Positions 21,515 through 29,937 of a stretch of 64,000 nt of DNA are shown here, one piece after another. This DNA is from Enterobacter hormaechei subsp. xiangfangensis (GTDB lineage Bacteria > Pseudomonadota > Gammaproteobacteria > Enterobacterales > Enterobacteriaceae), in contig NZ_CP017183.1 in the NCBI RefSeq assembly GCF_001729785.1, forward strand, positions 3,286,001 to 3,350,000, written 5' to 3'. Both the position numbers and the translations under genes were made by a program. Under the pieces are notes generated by a model that worked only from the letters and a program-made list of their open reading frames with translations, made no database searches and was not told the DNA's origin. Each line of letters opens with the position of its first letter. The first letter of the stretch is position 1.

Positions 21515-21984
21515 TGAACCCACTGAAAGCCGGTGATATCGCACCGAAATTTAGCTTACCGGATCAAGACGGCGAGCAAGTAAATTTGACCGACTTCCAG
21601 GGACAGCGTGTTCTGGTCTATTTCTACCCGAAAGCCATGACCCCGGGCTGTACCGTACAGGCCTGCGGTCTACGCGACAACATGGATGAGTTGAAAAAGG
21701 TCGGTGTGGAAGTGCTGGGCATCAGCACCGATAAGCCAGAGAAGCTGTCACGTTTTGCGGAAAAAGAGCTGCTGAACTTCACGCTGCTTTCCGATGAAGA
21801 CCACCAGGTTTGCGAGCAGTTTGGCGTCTGGGGTGAGAAGTCCTTTATGGGCAAAACGTACGACGGTATTCACCGTATCAGCTTCCTGATTGGCGCTGAC
21901 GGTAGAGTTGAGCACGTGTTTGATGATTTCAAAACCAGCAACCACCACGACGTGGTGTTGAAGTGGCTGAAAGAAAGTGCCTGA
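21514..21984 (+). CDS. bcp: Thioredoxin-dependent thiol peroxidase Bcp
   Basis: Peroxiredoxin that reduces hydrogen peroxide and organic hydroperoxides with thioredoxin. The 156 residues carry peroxidatic C46 and resolving C51 in TPGCTVQACGLRDN. Translationally coupled to gcvR by a one-base overlap. In E. coli the hyf hydrogenase operon follows; here a REP pair and perM come directly after it. Confidence 0.96.
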   Translation: MNPLKAGDIAPKFSLPDQDGEQVNLTDFQGQRVLVYFYPKAMTPGCTVQACGLRDNMDELKKVGVEVLGISTDKPEKLSRFAEKELLNFTLLSDEDHQVCEQFGVWGEKSFMGKTYDGIHRISFLIGADGRVEHVFDDFKTSNHHDVVLKWLKESA

Positions 21985-21992
21985 AAGTGAGT

Positions 21993-22062
21993 GTCGGGTG
22001 GCGGCTTCGCCTTACCCGACCTACAAGAATAAGTAGGCCGGGTAAGCGCAGCGCCACCCGGC
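21993..22062. repeat. Pair of inverted REP elements (BIME)
   Basis: Two REP units in opposite orientation (GTCGGGTGGCGGCTTCGCC...ACCCGAC and GGCCGGGTAAGCGCAGCGCC...CCCGGC) fill the space between the convergent genes bcp and perM. This is where E. coli carries the hyf operon. Confidence 0.85.
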
Positions 22063-22066
22063 AAAA

Positions 22067-23131
22067 CTACTTCTCCTCCACCGCCGGCACATCCGGCCAC
22101 GCGTGGACCACGGCTTTAATCAGCGTCGCCAGCGGAATGGCGAAGAACACGCCCCAGAATCCCCACAGCCCGCCGAAAATCACCACTGACAGGATAATCA
22201 CCAGCGGATGCAGGTTAACGGCTTCTGAGAACAGCACCGGTACCAGCAGGTTCCCATCCAGTCCCTGAATAATCAGGTATACGGCGAAACAGCTCCAGAA
22301 CTCCGTACCCAGACCAAACTGGAACAGCGCCACACCGACTACCGGAATGGTCACCACAAACGCGCCGATATACGGGATCAGAACCGAGAATCCGACCAGC
22401 ACCGCCAGCAGCAGCGAGTAGTTCAGCCCGAAGATCACGAAGCCAATCCAGGTCGCCACGCCCACCACAATCATCTCCAGCACTTTGCCGCGAATGTAGT
22501 TGGTGATCTGCTGGTTCATCTCCTGCCAGACCTGACCGGCGAGACCGCGATTGCGCGGCAGCACGCGGCGCACCGCGTTCAGCATCTGCTCTTTATCTTT
22601 GACCAGGAAAAACACCATTAGCGGCACGAGAACAAGGTAAACCGCCAGCGTCAGCAACCCCACCAGCGAGGCCAGAGAGTATTTCACCACCGAATCACCC
22701 ATGGTCATGATGCGGGCGCGCATGTTTTCGGCCATCGCATCGATAATCCCGGCGTCCATCAGCGCAGGATAGCGGCGCGGCAGCGTGGCGGCAAAATCAG
22801 ACAGTTTATTCAGCATGCCGGGCATATCACGGATCAGGTAGATCCCCTGTTGCCAGGCGATGGGCATCACCACGAAGGACATCAGCAGCAGAATACCGAC
22901 AAACAGCACCAGGACAATGCTGGTCGCCCAGCGGCGGGAACAGCCGATATGTTCCAGACGCGCGGTGGGCCACTCCAACAGATACGCCAGTACAATCGCC
23001 ACCAGTAGCGGTGCCAGCAGGCCACTAAAGAAGAACAGGATACCGAATCCGGCAACCAGAATGACCAGCAAAGCAATGGCTTCCGGGTCGCTAAACCGAC
23101 GCCGATACCACTGCATTAACATTTCGAGCAT
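22067..23131 (-). CDS. perM: AI-2E family transporter PerM (YfgO)
   Basis: Inner-membrane protein of the PerM/YdiK/TqsA family, 354 residues with about eight membrane helices. The family signature is seen in the C-terminal half: GLNYSLLLAVLVGFSVLIPYIGAF broken over about 232-255, and GGLWGFWGVFFAIPLATLI near 320. The transported substrate is not known. It is divergent from bepA, as in E. coli. Confidence 0.92.
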   Translation of the reverse strand: MLEMLMQWYRRRFSDPEAIALLVILVAGFGILFFFSGLLAPLLVAIVLAYLLEWPTARLEHIGCSRRWATSIVLVLFVGILLLMSFVVMPIAWQQGIYLIRDMPGMLNKLSDFAATLPRRYPALMDAGIIDAMAENMRARIMTMGDSVVKYSLASLVGLLTLAVYLVLVPLMVFFLVKDKEQMLNAVRRVLPRNRGLAGQVWQEMNQQITNYIRGKVLEMIVVGVATWIGFVIFGLNYSLLLAVLVGFSVLIPYIGAFVVTIPVVGVALFQFGLGTEFWSCFAVYLIIQGLDGNLLVPVLFSEAVNLHPLVIILSVVIFGGLWGFWGVFFAIPLATLIKAVVHAWPDVPAVEEK

Positions 23132-23351
23132 ACAACCCTTCCCTGAATCGAATGGCGGGAGTGAGACGGTGAATTGTATCTAACTGTCACAAAAAAGACT
23201 TTCCTTTTTGTTTCACTGTCAGGTTTCGCAAAACCCTGATGAATGGGATTTTCTTCATCTCTTAACACGGCTACACTCGCAGAGCAGCGGAGATGAACGT
23301 TATGCGGGTTCATCGGTCAAATTAGCACATCCAAAATACAGGACAGTGGTT

Positions 23352-24815
23352 ATGTTCAGGCAGTTGAGAAAAACACTGGTTGCGACACTGATTGCCGCCG
23401 TGACGGTGGGTCAGGTGTTGCCCGCTTTCGCTGACTCGTCCGATTCATTGCCGGACATGGGCACCACGGCAGGAAGCACGCTCTCCATCGGGCAGGAGAT
23501 GCAGATGGGTGATTATTACGTACGCCAGCTGCGCGGCAGTGCTCCGCTGATTAACGACCCTTTGCTGGTGCAGTACATCAACGGTCTGGGGATGCGGCTG
23601 GTGGCGCACGCCGACTCGGTAAAAACGCCCTTCCATTTCTATTTAATCAATAACGACGAAATCAACGCCTTCGCCTTCTTTGGCGGGAACGTGGTGCTGC
23701 ATTCGGCGCTGTTCCGTTATTCCGATAACGAAAGCCAGCTGGCGTCCGTCATGGCGCACGAAATTTCGCACGTCACCCAGCGCCATCTGGCGCGTGCGAT
23801 GGAAGATCAGAAGCGTAACGCCCCCCTGACCTGGGTGGGCGCGCTGGGTTCCATTTTGCTGGCGATGGCCAGCCCGCAGGCCGGGATGGCGGCGCTTACC
23901 GGGACGCTGGCGGGGACGCGTCAGGGGATGATCAGCTTTACCCAGCAGAACGAGCAGGAAGCAGACCGCATCGGCATTCAGGTTTTACAGCGTTCCGGCT
24001 TTGACCCGCAGGCCATGCCGAGCTTCCTGGAAAAACTGCTCGACCAGGCACGCTACTCGTCGCGCCCGCCTGAAATTCTGTTGACCCACCCGCTGCCGGA
24101 AAGCCGACTCTCGGATGCCCGTAACCGTGCCAACCAGATGCGTCCGGTCGTGGTGCAGTCTTCGCAGGATTTCTACATGGCCAAAGTGAGAACGCTTGGC
24201 ATGTACAACTCCGGACGTAATCAGCTCACCAGCGATCTGCTGGACGCGCTGGCGAAAGGCAACGTGCGCGAGAAAAACGCGGCGCAGTATGGTCAGGCGC
24301 TCCAGGCGATGGAGGCCAGCAAGTACGATGAAGCGCGTAAAGCGCTACAGCCGCTGCTGGCGTCGGCGCCTGACAATCCATGGTATCTTGACCTCGCCAC
24401 CGATATCGATCTGGGGCAGAAAAAAGCGACCGATGCGATCAATCGTCTGAAAGGGGCGAAAGACATTCGCAACAATCCGGTATTGCAGCTTAACCTGGCG
24501 AACGCCTACCTACAGGGCGGCCAGCCCGGCGAGGCGGTGACCATTCTGAACCGCTACACCTTTAACAATAAAGATGACCAGAACGGCTGGGAACTGCTCG
24601 CCCAGGCCCAGGGGCAACTGGGTAACCGCGATCAGGAGCTGGCCGCGCGTGCGGAAGGCCTGGCGCTGGCGGGTCGCCTCGATCAGGCCATTTCCCTGTT
24701 GAGCAGCGCCAGCTCACAGGTGAAGCTTGGCAGCCTGCAACAGGCCCGCTACGATGCGCGAATCGACCAGCTGCGCGGCCTGCAACAACGCTTTAAGCCG
24801 TACGAGAAGATGTAA
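23352..24815 (+). CDS. bepA: Periplasmic metalloprotease/chaperone BepA
   Basis: M48 zinc protease that helps LptD and BAM-dependent outer membrane assembly and degrades misassembled barrels. A signal peptide (residues 1-27, ending PAFA) is followed by the protease domain with HEISH (H136, E137, H140) and third ligand region NEQEADRIG, then a C-terminal TPR domain (about 310-487). The 487 residues equal E. coli BepA. The ATG at 23352 follows AGGACAGTGGTT; an upstream in-frame start at 23208 would place 48 unrelated residues before the signal peptide and is rejected. Confidence 0.95.
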   Translation: MFRQLRKTLVATLIAAVTVGQVLPAFADSSDSLPDMGTTAGSTLSIGQEMQMGDYYVRQLRGSAPLINDPLLVQYINGLGMRLVAHADSVKTPFHFYLINNDEINAFAFFGGNVVLHSALFRYSDNESQLASVMAHEISHVTQRHLARAMEDQKRNAPLTWVGALGSILLAMASPQAGMAALTGTLAGTRQGMISFTQQNEQEADRIGIQVLQRSGFDPQAMPSFLEKLLDQARYSSRPPEILLTHPLPESRLSDARNRANQMRPVVVQSSQDFYMAKVRTLGMYNSGRNQLTSDLLDALAKGNVREKNAAQYGQALQAMEASKYDEARKALQPLLASAPDNPWYLDLATDIDLGQKKATDAINRLKGAKDIRNNPVLQLNLANAYLQGGQPGEAVTILNRYTFNNKDDQNGWELLAQAQGQLGNRDQELAARAEGLALAGRLDQAISLLSSASSQVKLGSLQQARYDARIDQLRGLQQRFKPYEKM

Positions 24816-24828
24816 TAAAGGAGAAGTC

Positions 24829-25185
24829 ATGACAGACGCGGTAAAAATTTACCATAACCCTCGCTGCTCCAAGAGCCGCGAGACGCTGAATCTGCTGAAG
24901 TCTAACGGCATCGATCCGGAAGTGGTGTTGTATCTGGAGACGCCGCCGGATGCGCAGACGATCCGCCAGCTGCTGAAGATGCTTAACATGGGCAGCGCAC
25001 GCGACCTGATGCGTCAGAAAGAAGATCTGTATAAGTCGCTTAATCTGAACGATACCAGTCTCACAGAAGATCGGCTGATTCAGGCGATGGTCGACAATCC
25101 AAAGCTGATTGAGCGCCCGATTGTGGTGGCGAACGGCAAGGCGCGTATCGGCCGTCCGCCGGAAGACGTGCTCGGGATCGTCTAA
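24829..25185 (+). CDS. yfgD: ArsC family protein YfgD
   Basis: Thioredoxin-fold protein of the glutaredoxin-type arsenate reductase family, 118 residues. The nucleophile cysteine is C13 in YHNPRCSKSRETL, and the C-terminal ERPIVVANGKARIGRPPE carries the arsenate-reductase-type arginine and cis-proline pattern. Arsenate reduction is the family activity but is not proven for YfgD. RBS AAAGGAGAAGTC supports this start, 13 bases after bepA. Its stop overlaps the stop of the convergent accessory gene by four bases. Confidence 0.92.
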   Translation: MTDAVKIYHNPRCSKSRETLNLLKSNGIDPEVVLYLETPPDAQTIRQLLKMLNMGSARDLMRQKEDLYKSLNLNDTSLTEDRLIQAMVDNPKLIERPIVVANGKARIGRPPEDVLGIV

Positions 25186-26006
25186 TCGTTACGCCGCAGC
25201 GCTTCCAGAAACGCCTGCGGCGTACGCTCTCCCAGCTTTTTCTGCGCTTTTCCCCGGTTGTAAAACTCACACAGTTGGATCAACAGCGCTTCCGCCGGTT
25301 CACTGTTCACCCGCGGAATGATCTCACGTAACGGCACGGTGGCCTGAAGGGCAAGATAATACTGTGAATGCACTTTTACGGTGACGTTATGCTCCGGCAA
25401 GTTCACTGCCAGCCCAAAAGTCTCAACAGATTGAATATCAGCCGGACAGGCAGCCAGCACCTCGTTCGTCCAGCGGGTCAGCAACTGCGGCGAGACACCG
25501 GCATAAAGCCGGGCGTAGCACCAGCCGCTAACGGGTTCACGCGCCCAGAGCAGGTGTTGCTCCCCACCGTCGTCCATATGCAGCGATAGCGGCTGATGAT
25601 GCAGAAGTAGCTTCTGCGGCATGATACCGGCCTTCAGCGCCTTTTTGCCCTGCAACGACGCCCCCTTTTGTCTTACCGAAGCCGGTTTGAGGTAGCGGTT
25701 CAGGGTCGCGCGGGAAACGGCGATCCCGAGTCCGTCATTCACCAGCAGCAGCAGTTCATCCAGCGGTGCACCGGTGATATCACGCAGAGCATTTATCAGT
25801 GCTGCCTGCTCTTGTCTCAACGCTTTATGTATCACTTTTGGCGTGGTGTGGTTATCCGAAACCTGGTCGCGGTTGCGCCAGCGCCTGACGGTGGTGACCG
25901 AGATACCCAACTCAACGGCAAGCTCTCTGTCGCTTTTATCTGACTGCTGAAGATAACGACGGATACGCGGTGTGGTGGTGGCGTTGGCATGCAGTTTGAT
26001 TTCCAT
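25182..26006 (-). CDS. Transposase-derived HTH protein, possible regulator
   Basis: Not a named gene I recognise. The 274-residue protein has an N-terminal helix-turn-helix (about 24-47, RELAVELGISVTTVRRW), a second HTH-like segment (86-108, GIAVSRATLNRYLKP), and a middle and C-terminal part resembling an IS481/IS3-type integrase core: LHMDD (142-146) at the place of the first catalytic Asp and CEFYNRGKAQKKLGERTP (246-263) like the usual transposase tail. The second Asp (a TDNG-type motif) and the catalytic Glu are not found, and no terminal inverted repeats were seen. I infer a domesticated, catalytically dead transposase acting as a DNA-binding protein. It is divergent from the EIIC-asparaginase-aminopeptidase operon (147-base gap), a typical regulator position. 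Confidence 0.65.
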   Translation of the reverse strand: MEIKLHANATTTPRIRRYLQQSDKSDRELAVELGISVTTVRRWRNRDQVSDNHTTPKVIHKALRQEQAALINALRDITGAPLDELLLLVNDGLGIAVSRATLNRYLKPASVRQKGASLQGKKALKAGIMPQKLLLHHQPLSLHMDDGGEQHLLWAREPVSGWCYARLYAGVSPQLLTRWTNEVLAACPADIQSVETFGLAVNLPEHNVTVKVHSQYYLALQATVPLREIIPRVNSEPAEALLIQLCEFYNRGKAQKKLGERTPQAFLEALRRND

Positions 26007-26061
26007 CGCGTCTCTCTCCGCAACTAATCTTATGAGATTTATATCAGAGCAGCGAATGCTT

Positions 26062-26077
26062 TGTGACCGATTTCACC
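26062..26077. promoter_or_regulatory. Candidate CRP site before the EIIC operon
   Basis: TGTGACCGATTTCACC matches the CRP core TGTGA-N6-TCACA in nine of ten positions. It lies 77-92 bases upstream of the EIIC start, in the divergent intergenic region, which would fit catabolite control of the operon. Confidence 0.6.
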
Positions 26078-26153
26078 TTTCGCTCGCCGCGCTTCACTGA
26101 TAATCCACAGACATAACATAAACAACACCTCTCAATCTTGTACGGAGTTCACA

Positions 26154-27473
26154 ATGAACAATGTTCTGGGATTTCTTGAAGCAAAACTGATGCCGCTGGC
26201 GGCGAAAACGGCCCAGCAGCGTCATCTTGGGGCCATTCGTGGGGCCTACGTTTCATTCATGCCGTTTATCATCGTCGGCTCCATCCTGCTGGTGATCTCC
26301 TCCTTTCCGAATCAGGCCTATCAGCAGTTTATGTCTCAGGCCTTTGGTGAGAGCTGGAGTGCGATTATAGAGATCCCGTTTAACGCGGTGTTCTCAACCA
26401 TGTCGCTGTTTATCAGCTTCCTGGTGGCCTACCGCCTGGCTGAGCATTATGGCGAGGACCGCATCTCCTGCGGCATCCTGGCGCTGGTCGCGTTTCTGAT
26501 CCTGACGCCCTTTATCAAAGTGGCGGAAAACGGCGGCATTACCGTGATGCCGGTGGAGTGGATTGGCAGCAAAGGGCTGTTCGTGGCGATGATCGGTTCC
26601 CTGCTGTGGACGGAACTGTTCTGCTGGCTGAAGCGCAAAAAGCTGGTCATCGAAATGCCGGACGGCGTGCCTCCTGCGGTGCAGGAGTCGTTCGCGGCCC
26701 TGATCCCGGCCCTGCTGGTGATGATTCTGGTGCTGCTTATCCGCATCATCTTTGAAAACACCCACTACCACACCATCCACCAGTTTATTTATGAAGTGGT
26801 TGCCACCCCGGTGCGCCACTACGGCACCTCTTATTTCGGGGCGCTGATGACCGTATTCAGCATCACCATTCTGTGGTCAGTGGGCATTAACTCAGGTTCG
26901 ATGATCAACGGGATTATTCGTCCGCTGTGGATGGAGAACCAGACCGACAACATCGCCGCGATTCAGGCGGGAACGACGCCGCCGCACATCATCACCGAAC
27001 AGTTTTTTGACATGATCTGGATGGGCGGCGCGGGCGCCACGCTGTCGCTGGTGATTGCGATGCTGATTTTCGCCCGCAGCAAAAACATGCGCGAAGTGGC
27101 GCGCCTCGGTGCGGGTGCCTCGGTGTTTAACATCAACGAACCGATTCTCTTTGGCCTGCCGGTGATCATGAACCCAATCATGCTCATCCCGTTCAATCTG
27201 GTGCCGCTGGTGCTGGTCACCGTGCAGTATGCGGCGATGAAAATTGGTGCGGTCGCCGTCACCACCGGGGTGTTTATCCCCTGGACGCTGCCGCCGGTTA
27301 TTAGCGGCTTTATCGTCACCGGGCACCTGAGCGGCAGCGTGATGCAGCTGATCAACCTGCTGATTGGCGCCATGCTGTACCTGCCTTTCATGCGTATCCT
27401 GGATAAACAGTACCGCGCGGCGGAAATAGCCAGCGTTACGCAAACCGACACCACCCTTGCAAAACAGGAGTAA
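26154..27473 (+). CDS. PTS EIIC-type transporter, lactose/cellobiose family
   Basis: Integral membrane protein of 439 residues with about ten hydrophobic helices, similar in plan to ChbC/LacE-type EIIC. The motif INEPILFGLPVIMNPIM (about 327-343) with E329 is the signature loop of this family. At the position where ChbC-type proteins have GIHG, this protein has GINSG, so the expected histidine is N246. No EIIA or EIIB domain is fused and none is encoded nearby, so it either borrows partners or works without phosphorylation. The ATG follows TACGGAGTTCACA. The stop is followed after three bases by a glycosylasparaginase gene. Confidence 0.85.
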   Translation: MNNVLGFLEAKLMPLAAKTAQQRHLGAIRGAYVSFMPFIIVGSILLVISSFPNQAYQQFMSQAFGESWSAIIEIPFNAVFSTMSLFISFLVAYRLAEHYGEDRISCGILALVAFLILTPFIKVAENGGITVMPVEWIGSKGLFVAMIGSLLWTELFCWLKRKKLVIEMPDGVPPAVQESFAALIPALLVMILVLLIRIIFENTHYHTIHQFIYEVVATPVRHYGTSYFGALMTVFSITILWSVGINSGSMINGIIRPLWMENQTDNIAAIQAGTTPPHIITEQFFDMIWMGGAGATLSLVIAMLIFARSKNMREVARLGAGASVFNINEPILFGLPVIMNPIMLIPFNLVPLVLVTVQYAAMKIGAVAVTTGVFIPWTLPPVISGFIVTGHLSGSVMQLINLLIGAMLYLPFMRILDKQYRAAEIASVTQTDTTLAKQE

Positions 27474-27476
27474 AGC

Positions 27477-28433
27477 ATGTGGGGAATTATCGCAACCTGG
27501 CGAATGGCGCTTGAAGGCGTCACGGAATCTGCGTCTGCGCTGGCTGCGGGCAAACCGGTCGCTGCGGCGGTAGTGGATGCCGTCGCCGCCGTCGAGGACT
27601 TTCCGCTGTATAAATCCGTCGGCTACGGCGGGCTGCCGACAGAGAACGGCGAGGTGGAGCTGGACGCGGCCTATATGGACGGCGACACGCTGGCGTTCGG
27701 CGCCGTGGGCAATCTGGTGGATATCGCCAACCCGGTGCGCGTGGCGCACGCGCTCAGCCGTCAGCGCTATAACAGCCTGCTGGTCGGCCAGGGCGCGCGC
27801 GAATGGGCGCTGAGTCAGGGCTTTGCCGATAAAACCATGCTCACGGATCGCGCCATGCAACACTACCGTAAGCGCTGCCGCGAAACGCTGGATAAGGGGT
27901 TAAGCCCCTACGACGGACATGACACCGTCGGCATCATCGGCCTCGATAAACAGGGCTCGATGAGCGTCGCCACTTCCACCAGCGGCCTGTTTATGAAAAA
28001 ACGCGGTCGCCTCGGTGACTCACCCATCATCGGCTCCGGCTTTTACTGCGACAGCGAAACCGGCGCGGCCACCGCCACGGGCGTCGGTGAAGATCTGATG
28101 AAGGGCTGTACCAGCTACGAAATCGTTCGCCGGATGGCGCAAGGCATGACGCCGCAGCAGGCGGCGGATTCGGTCGTGTTCGAACTGGAAGACAAACTGA
28201 TGTCGCGCTTCGGTCGCGCGGGCGATCTCTCCGTGGTGTGCATGAACAGCAAAGGAGAATTTGGCGCCGCGACCAACATCAAAACCTTCTCGTTCGTGGT
28301 GGCGACGGCTCGCCAGCCCCTCACCGTTTTCCGTACTGAACGCCTGCGGGAGAAAACGCACTATCACGCGGTAGATGAGGAGTGGATGCAGGCCTATGCC
28401 GCGCGGATCCGCGCACCGATTGAGGAGTTATGA
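27477..28433 (+). CDS. N4-(beta-N-acetylglucosaminyl)-L-asparaginase-like hydrolase
   Basis: Ntn-hydrolase of family T2 (glycosylasparaginase / isoaspartyl peptidase), 318 residues, made as a precursor that cleaves itself before the catalytic threonine. T150 in GHDTVGIIG is that nucleophile, and GRLGDSPIIGSG (about 182-193) is the conserved substrate-binding and oxyanion region. Family members split the sugar-asparagine amide or beta-aspartyl peptides. No signal peptide is visible, so it is expected to be cytoplasmic, unlike many secreted relatives. It starts three bases after the EIIC stop and overlaps the aminopeptidase start by four bases. Exact substrate cannot be told from sequence. Confidence 0.85.
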   Translation: MWGIIATWRMALEGVTESASALAAGKPVAAAVVDAVAAVEDFPLYKSVGYGGLPTENGEVELDAAYMDGDTLAFGAVGNLVDIANPVRVAHALSRQRYNSLLVGQGAREWALSQGFADKTMLTDRAMQHYRKRCRETLDKGLSPYDGHDTVGIIGLDKQGSMSVATSTSGLFMKKRGRLGDSPIIGSGFYCDSETGAATATGVGEDLMKGCTSYEIVRRMAQGMTPQQAADSVVFELEDKLMSRFGRAGDLSVVCMNSKGEFGAATNIKTFSFVVATARQPLTVFRTERLREKTHYHAVDEEWMQAYAARIRAPIEEL

Positions 28434-29851
28434 TGATCACGTACCAGTTTATCAACGCGCTTTCAGACGCGAAGCCGCAGAGCCATTTGATTGCGCGCGC
28501 TGACAGTTCCCTGTTACCGGATAGCGCTCTTATCGCTGAAATGCGCCAGCAGAGCACCGTCGCGGACGCGCGCTTTGGCTGCGCGCCGTTTGCCCGCATC
28601 ACTCTGTTGCCGGATGCGCTCTGGCATGACGCCCTGACCGAAGGGTTGATCACGGCCCTGCGACCGCTGCTTACCGCCCCCGCCAGCGCCGAACTCGTGC
28701 TGGACGTGACGGATATCGACGATGTGGTGCTGGCGCAGGTACTGCGTTTTCTCTTTAATCAGGCGCACATGCTCAGTGACCTGAAGCTGAAGAAGACGGA
28801 CGAAGCGCTGCGCCTTACCTGCATCACTGCCCTCTGCCTGCCGGAACAGCAGGCGAAGCTGGAGACGACCTTCCGCCAGCAGCAGGCCATTGCGCTCGGC
28901 ATGGTTGCGGCACGACGTCTGGCGGATATGCCATCCGACCGCTGTACGCCGCAGTTTGTGGTGGAAGAGGCGCAAAAACTGTGTGCCGCCAGCCCTGCTC
29001 TGCGCTGCGAGGTGTTGGATGAAAAGCAAATTGTTGAGCAGGGGCTGGGGCTACTGCACGCCGTTGGCAAAGGGGCGACCTGCCCGCCTCGCCTGCTGGC
29101 TATTCACTATAACGGCGTGTCTGATGGCCCGGTGCGCTGCTACGTGGGAAAAGGCATTACCTTTGACACCGGCGGCCTGTGGCTGAAGGAAGGCGCGGGC
29201 ATGTACACCATGAAATATGACATGTGCGGCGCGGCTAACGTGCTCGGGCTGATGCTGACCGTTGCGGAGCAGAAATTACCCGTGCGCATCATGGGCGTGC
29301 TGGCGCTGGCGGAAAACGCCATCGGCCCCGACGCCATGCAGCCCGGCACGGTGGCAACAGCCTGCAACGGCATTACGGTGGAAATCAACAACACCGATGC
29401 CGAGGGCCGGCTGGTGCTGGCAGACGCTATCGCCTGGGCGAGTCAGCGCCATCCGCAGGCGCATTATATTATTGATATGGCGACCTTAACCGGAGCGGTG
29501 GTGAAAGCGCTGGGGTATGAGCTGAGCGGGCTGATGACCCAGGATGAGCCGTTGCGTCAGGCACTGACGCTCGCGGGCAAACGGAGCGGCGACGAGGTGT
29601 GGTCCCTGCCGCTGGATGCGAGGCTGAGAAAGCAAACCGACAGCGCGATTGCCGATCTGTGCAACACGCCGACCAACAATGCGGCGATCAGCGCCTCGGC
29701 GGCGTGGCTGCTGCACCATTTCTGCCCGCCGACTATTCCGTGGGCGCATCTGGATATCAGCGGGACGGCGCTGTGGCGAGAAAACGGACGGAGCGTGGCG
29801 TCGGGAAGACCGATTCCGCTGCTGGTGGAGCACTTGTTGGGGGATCTTTAG
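28430..29851 (+). CDS. Leucyl aminopeptidase family protein (M17)
   Basis: Cytosolic dinuclear metallo-aminopeptidase of the M17 family, 473 residues. The catalytic C-terminal domain has YVGKGITFDTGGLWLK, the signature NTDAEGRLVLADAI, and metal-binding Asp/Glu residues in between. The N-terminal ~160 residues are the variable domain. It is not PepA (about 503 residues, also an Xer accessory factor) or PepB. The start ATG at 28430 overlaps the preceding stop as ATGATGA; ATG at 28433 is possible. Together with the glycosylasparaginase it suggests stepwise breakdown of imported modified peptides. Confidence 0.85.
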   Translation: MMITYQFINALSDAKPQSHLIARADSSLLPDSALIAEMRQQSTVADARFGCAPFARITLLPDALWHDALTEGLITALRPLLTAPASAELVLDVTDIDDVVLAQVLRFLFNQAHMLSDLKLKKTDEALRLTCITALCLPEQQAKLETTFRQQQAIALGMVAARRLADMPSDRCTPQFVVEEAQKLCAASPALRCEVLDEKQIVEQGLGLLHAVGKGATCPPRLLAIHYNGVSDGPVRCYVGKGITFDTGGLWLKEGAGMYTMKYDMCGAANVLGLMLTVAEQKLPVRIMGVLALAENAIGPDAMQPGTVATACNGITVEINNTDAEGRLVLADAIAWASQRHPQAHYIIDMATLTGAVVKALGYELSGLMTQDEPLRQALTLAGKRSGDEVWSLPLDARLRKQTDSAIADLCNTPTNNAAISASAAWLLHHFCPPTIPWAHLDISGTALWRENGRSVASGRPIPLLVEHLLGDL

Positions 29852-29930
29852 CCGGGTGGCGGCTGCGCCTTACCCGGCCTGCAAGGTATGACGGGTTTTC
29901 GTAGGCCCGGTAAGCGCAGCGCCACCGGGC
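29851..29930. repeat. Pair of inverted REP elements (BIME)
   Basis: GCCGGGTGGCGGCTGCGCCTTACCCGGC followed after a short spacer by the opposite unit GGCCCGGTAAGCGCAGCGCC...GGGC, placed between the convergent M17 peptidase gene and hda. The first REP begins within the stop codon of the peptidase gene. Confidence 0.85.
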
Positions 29931-29937
29931 AAAAAAC

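Noticed and set aside
26892..27863. Antisense frame over the EIIC/asparaginase junction
   Set aside because: Mirror of two well-supported genes; composition typical of a shadow.
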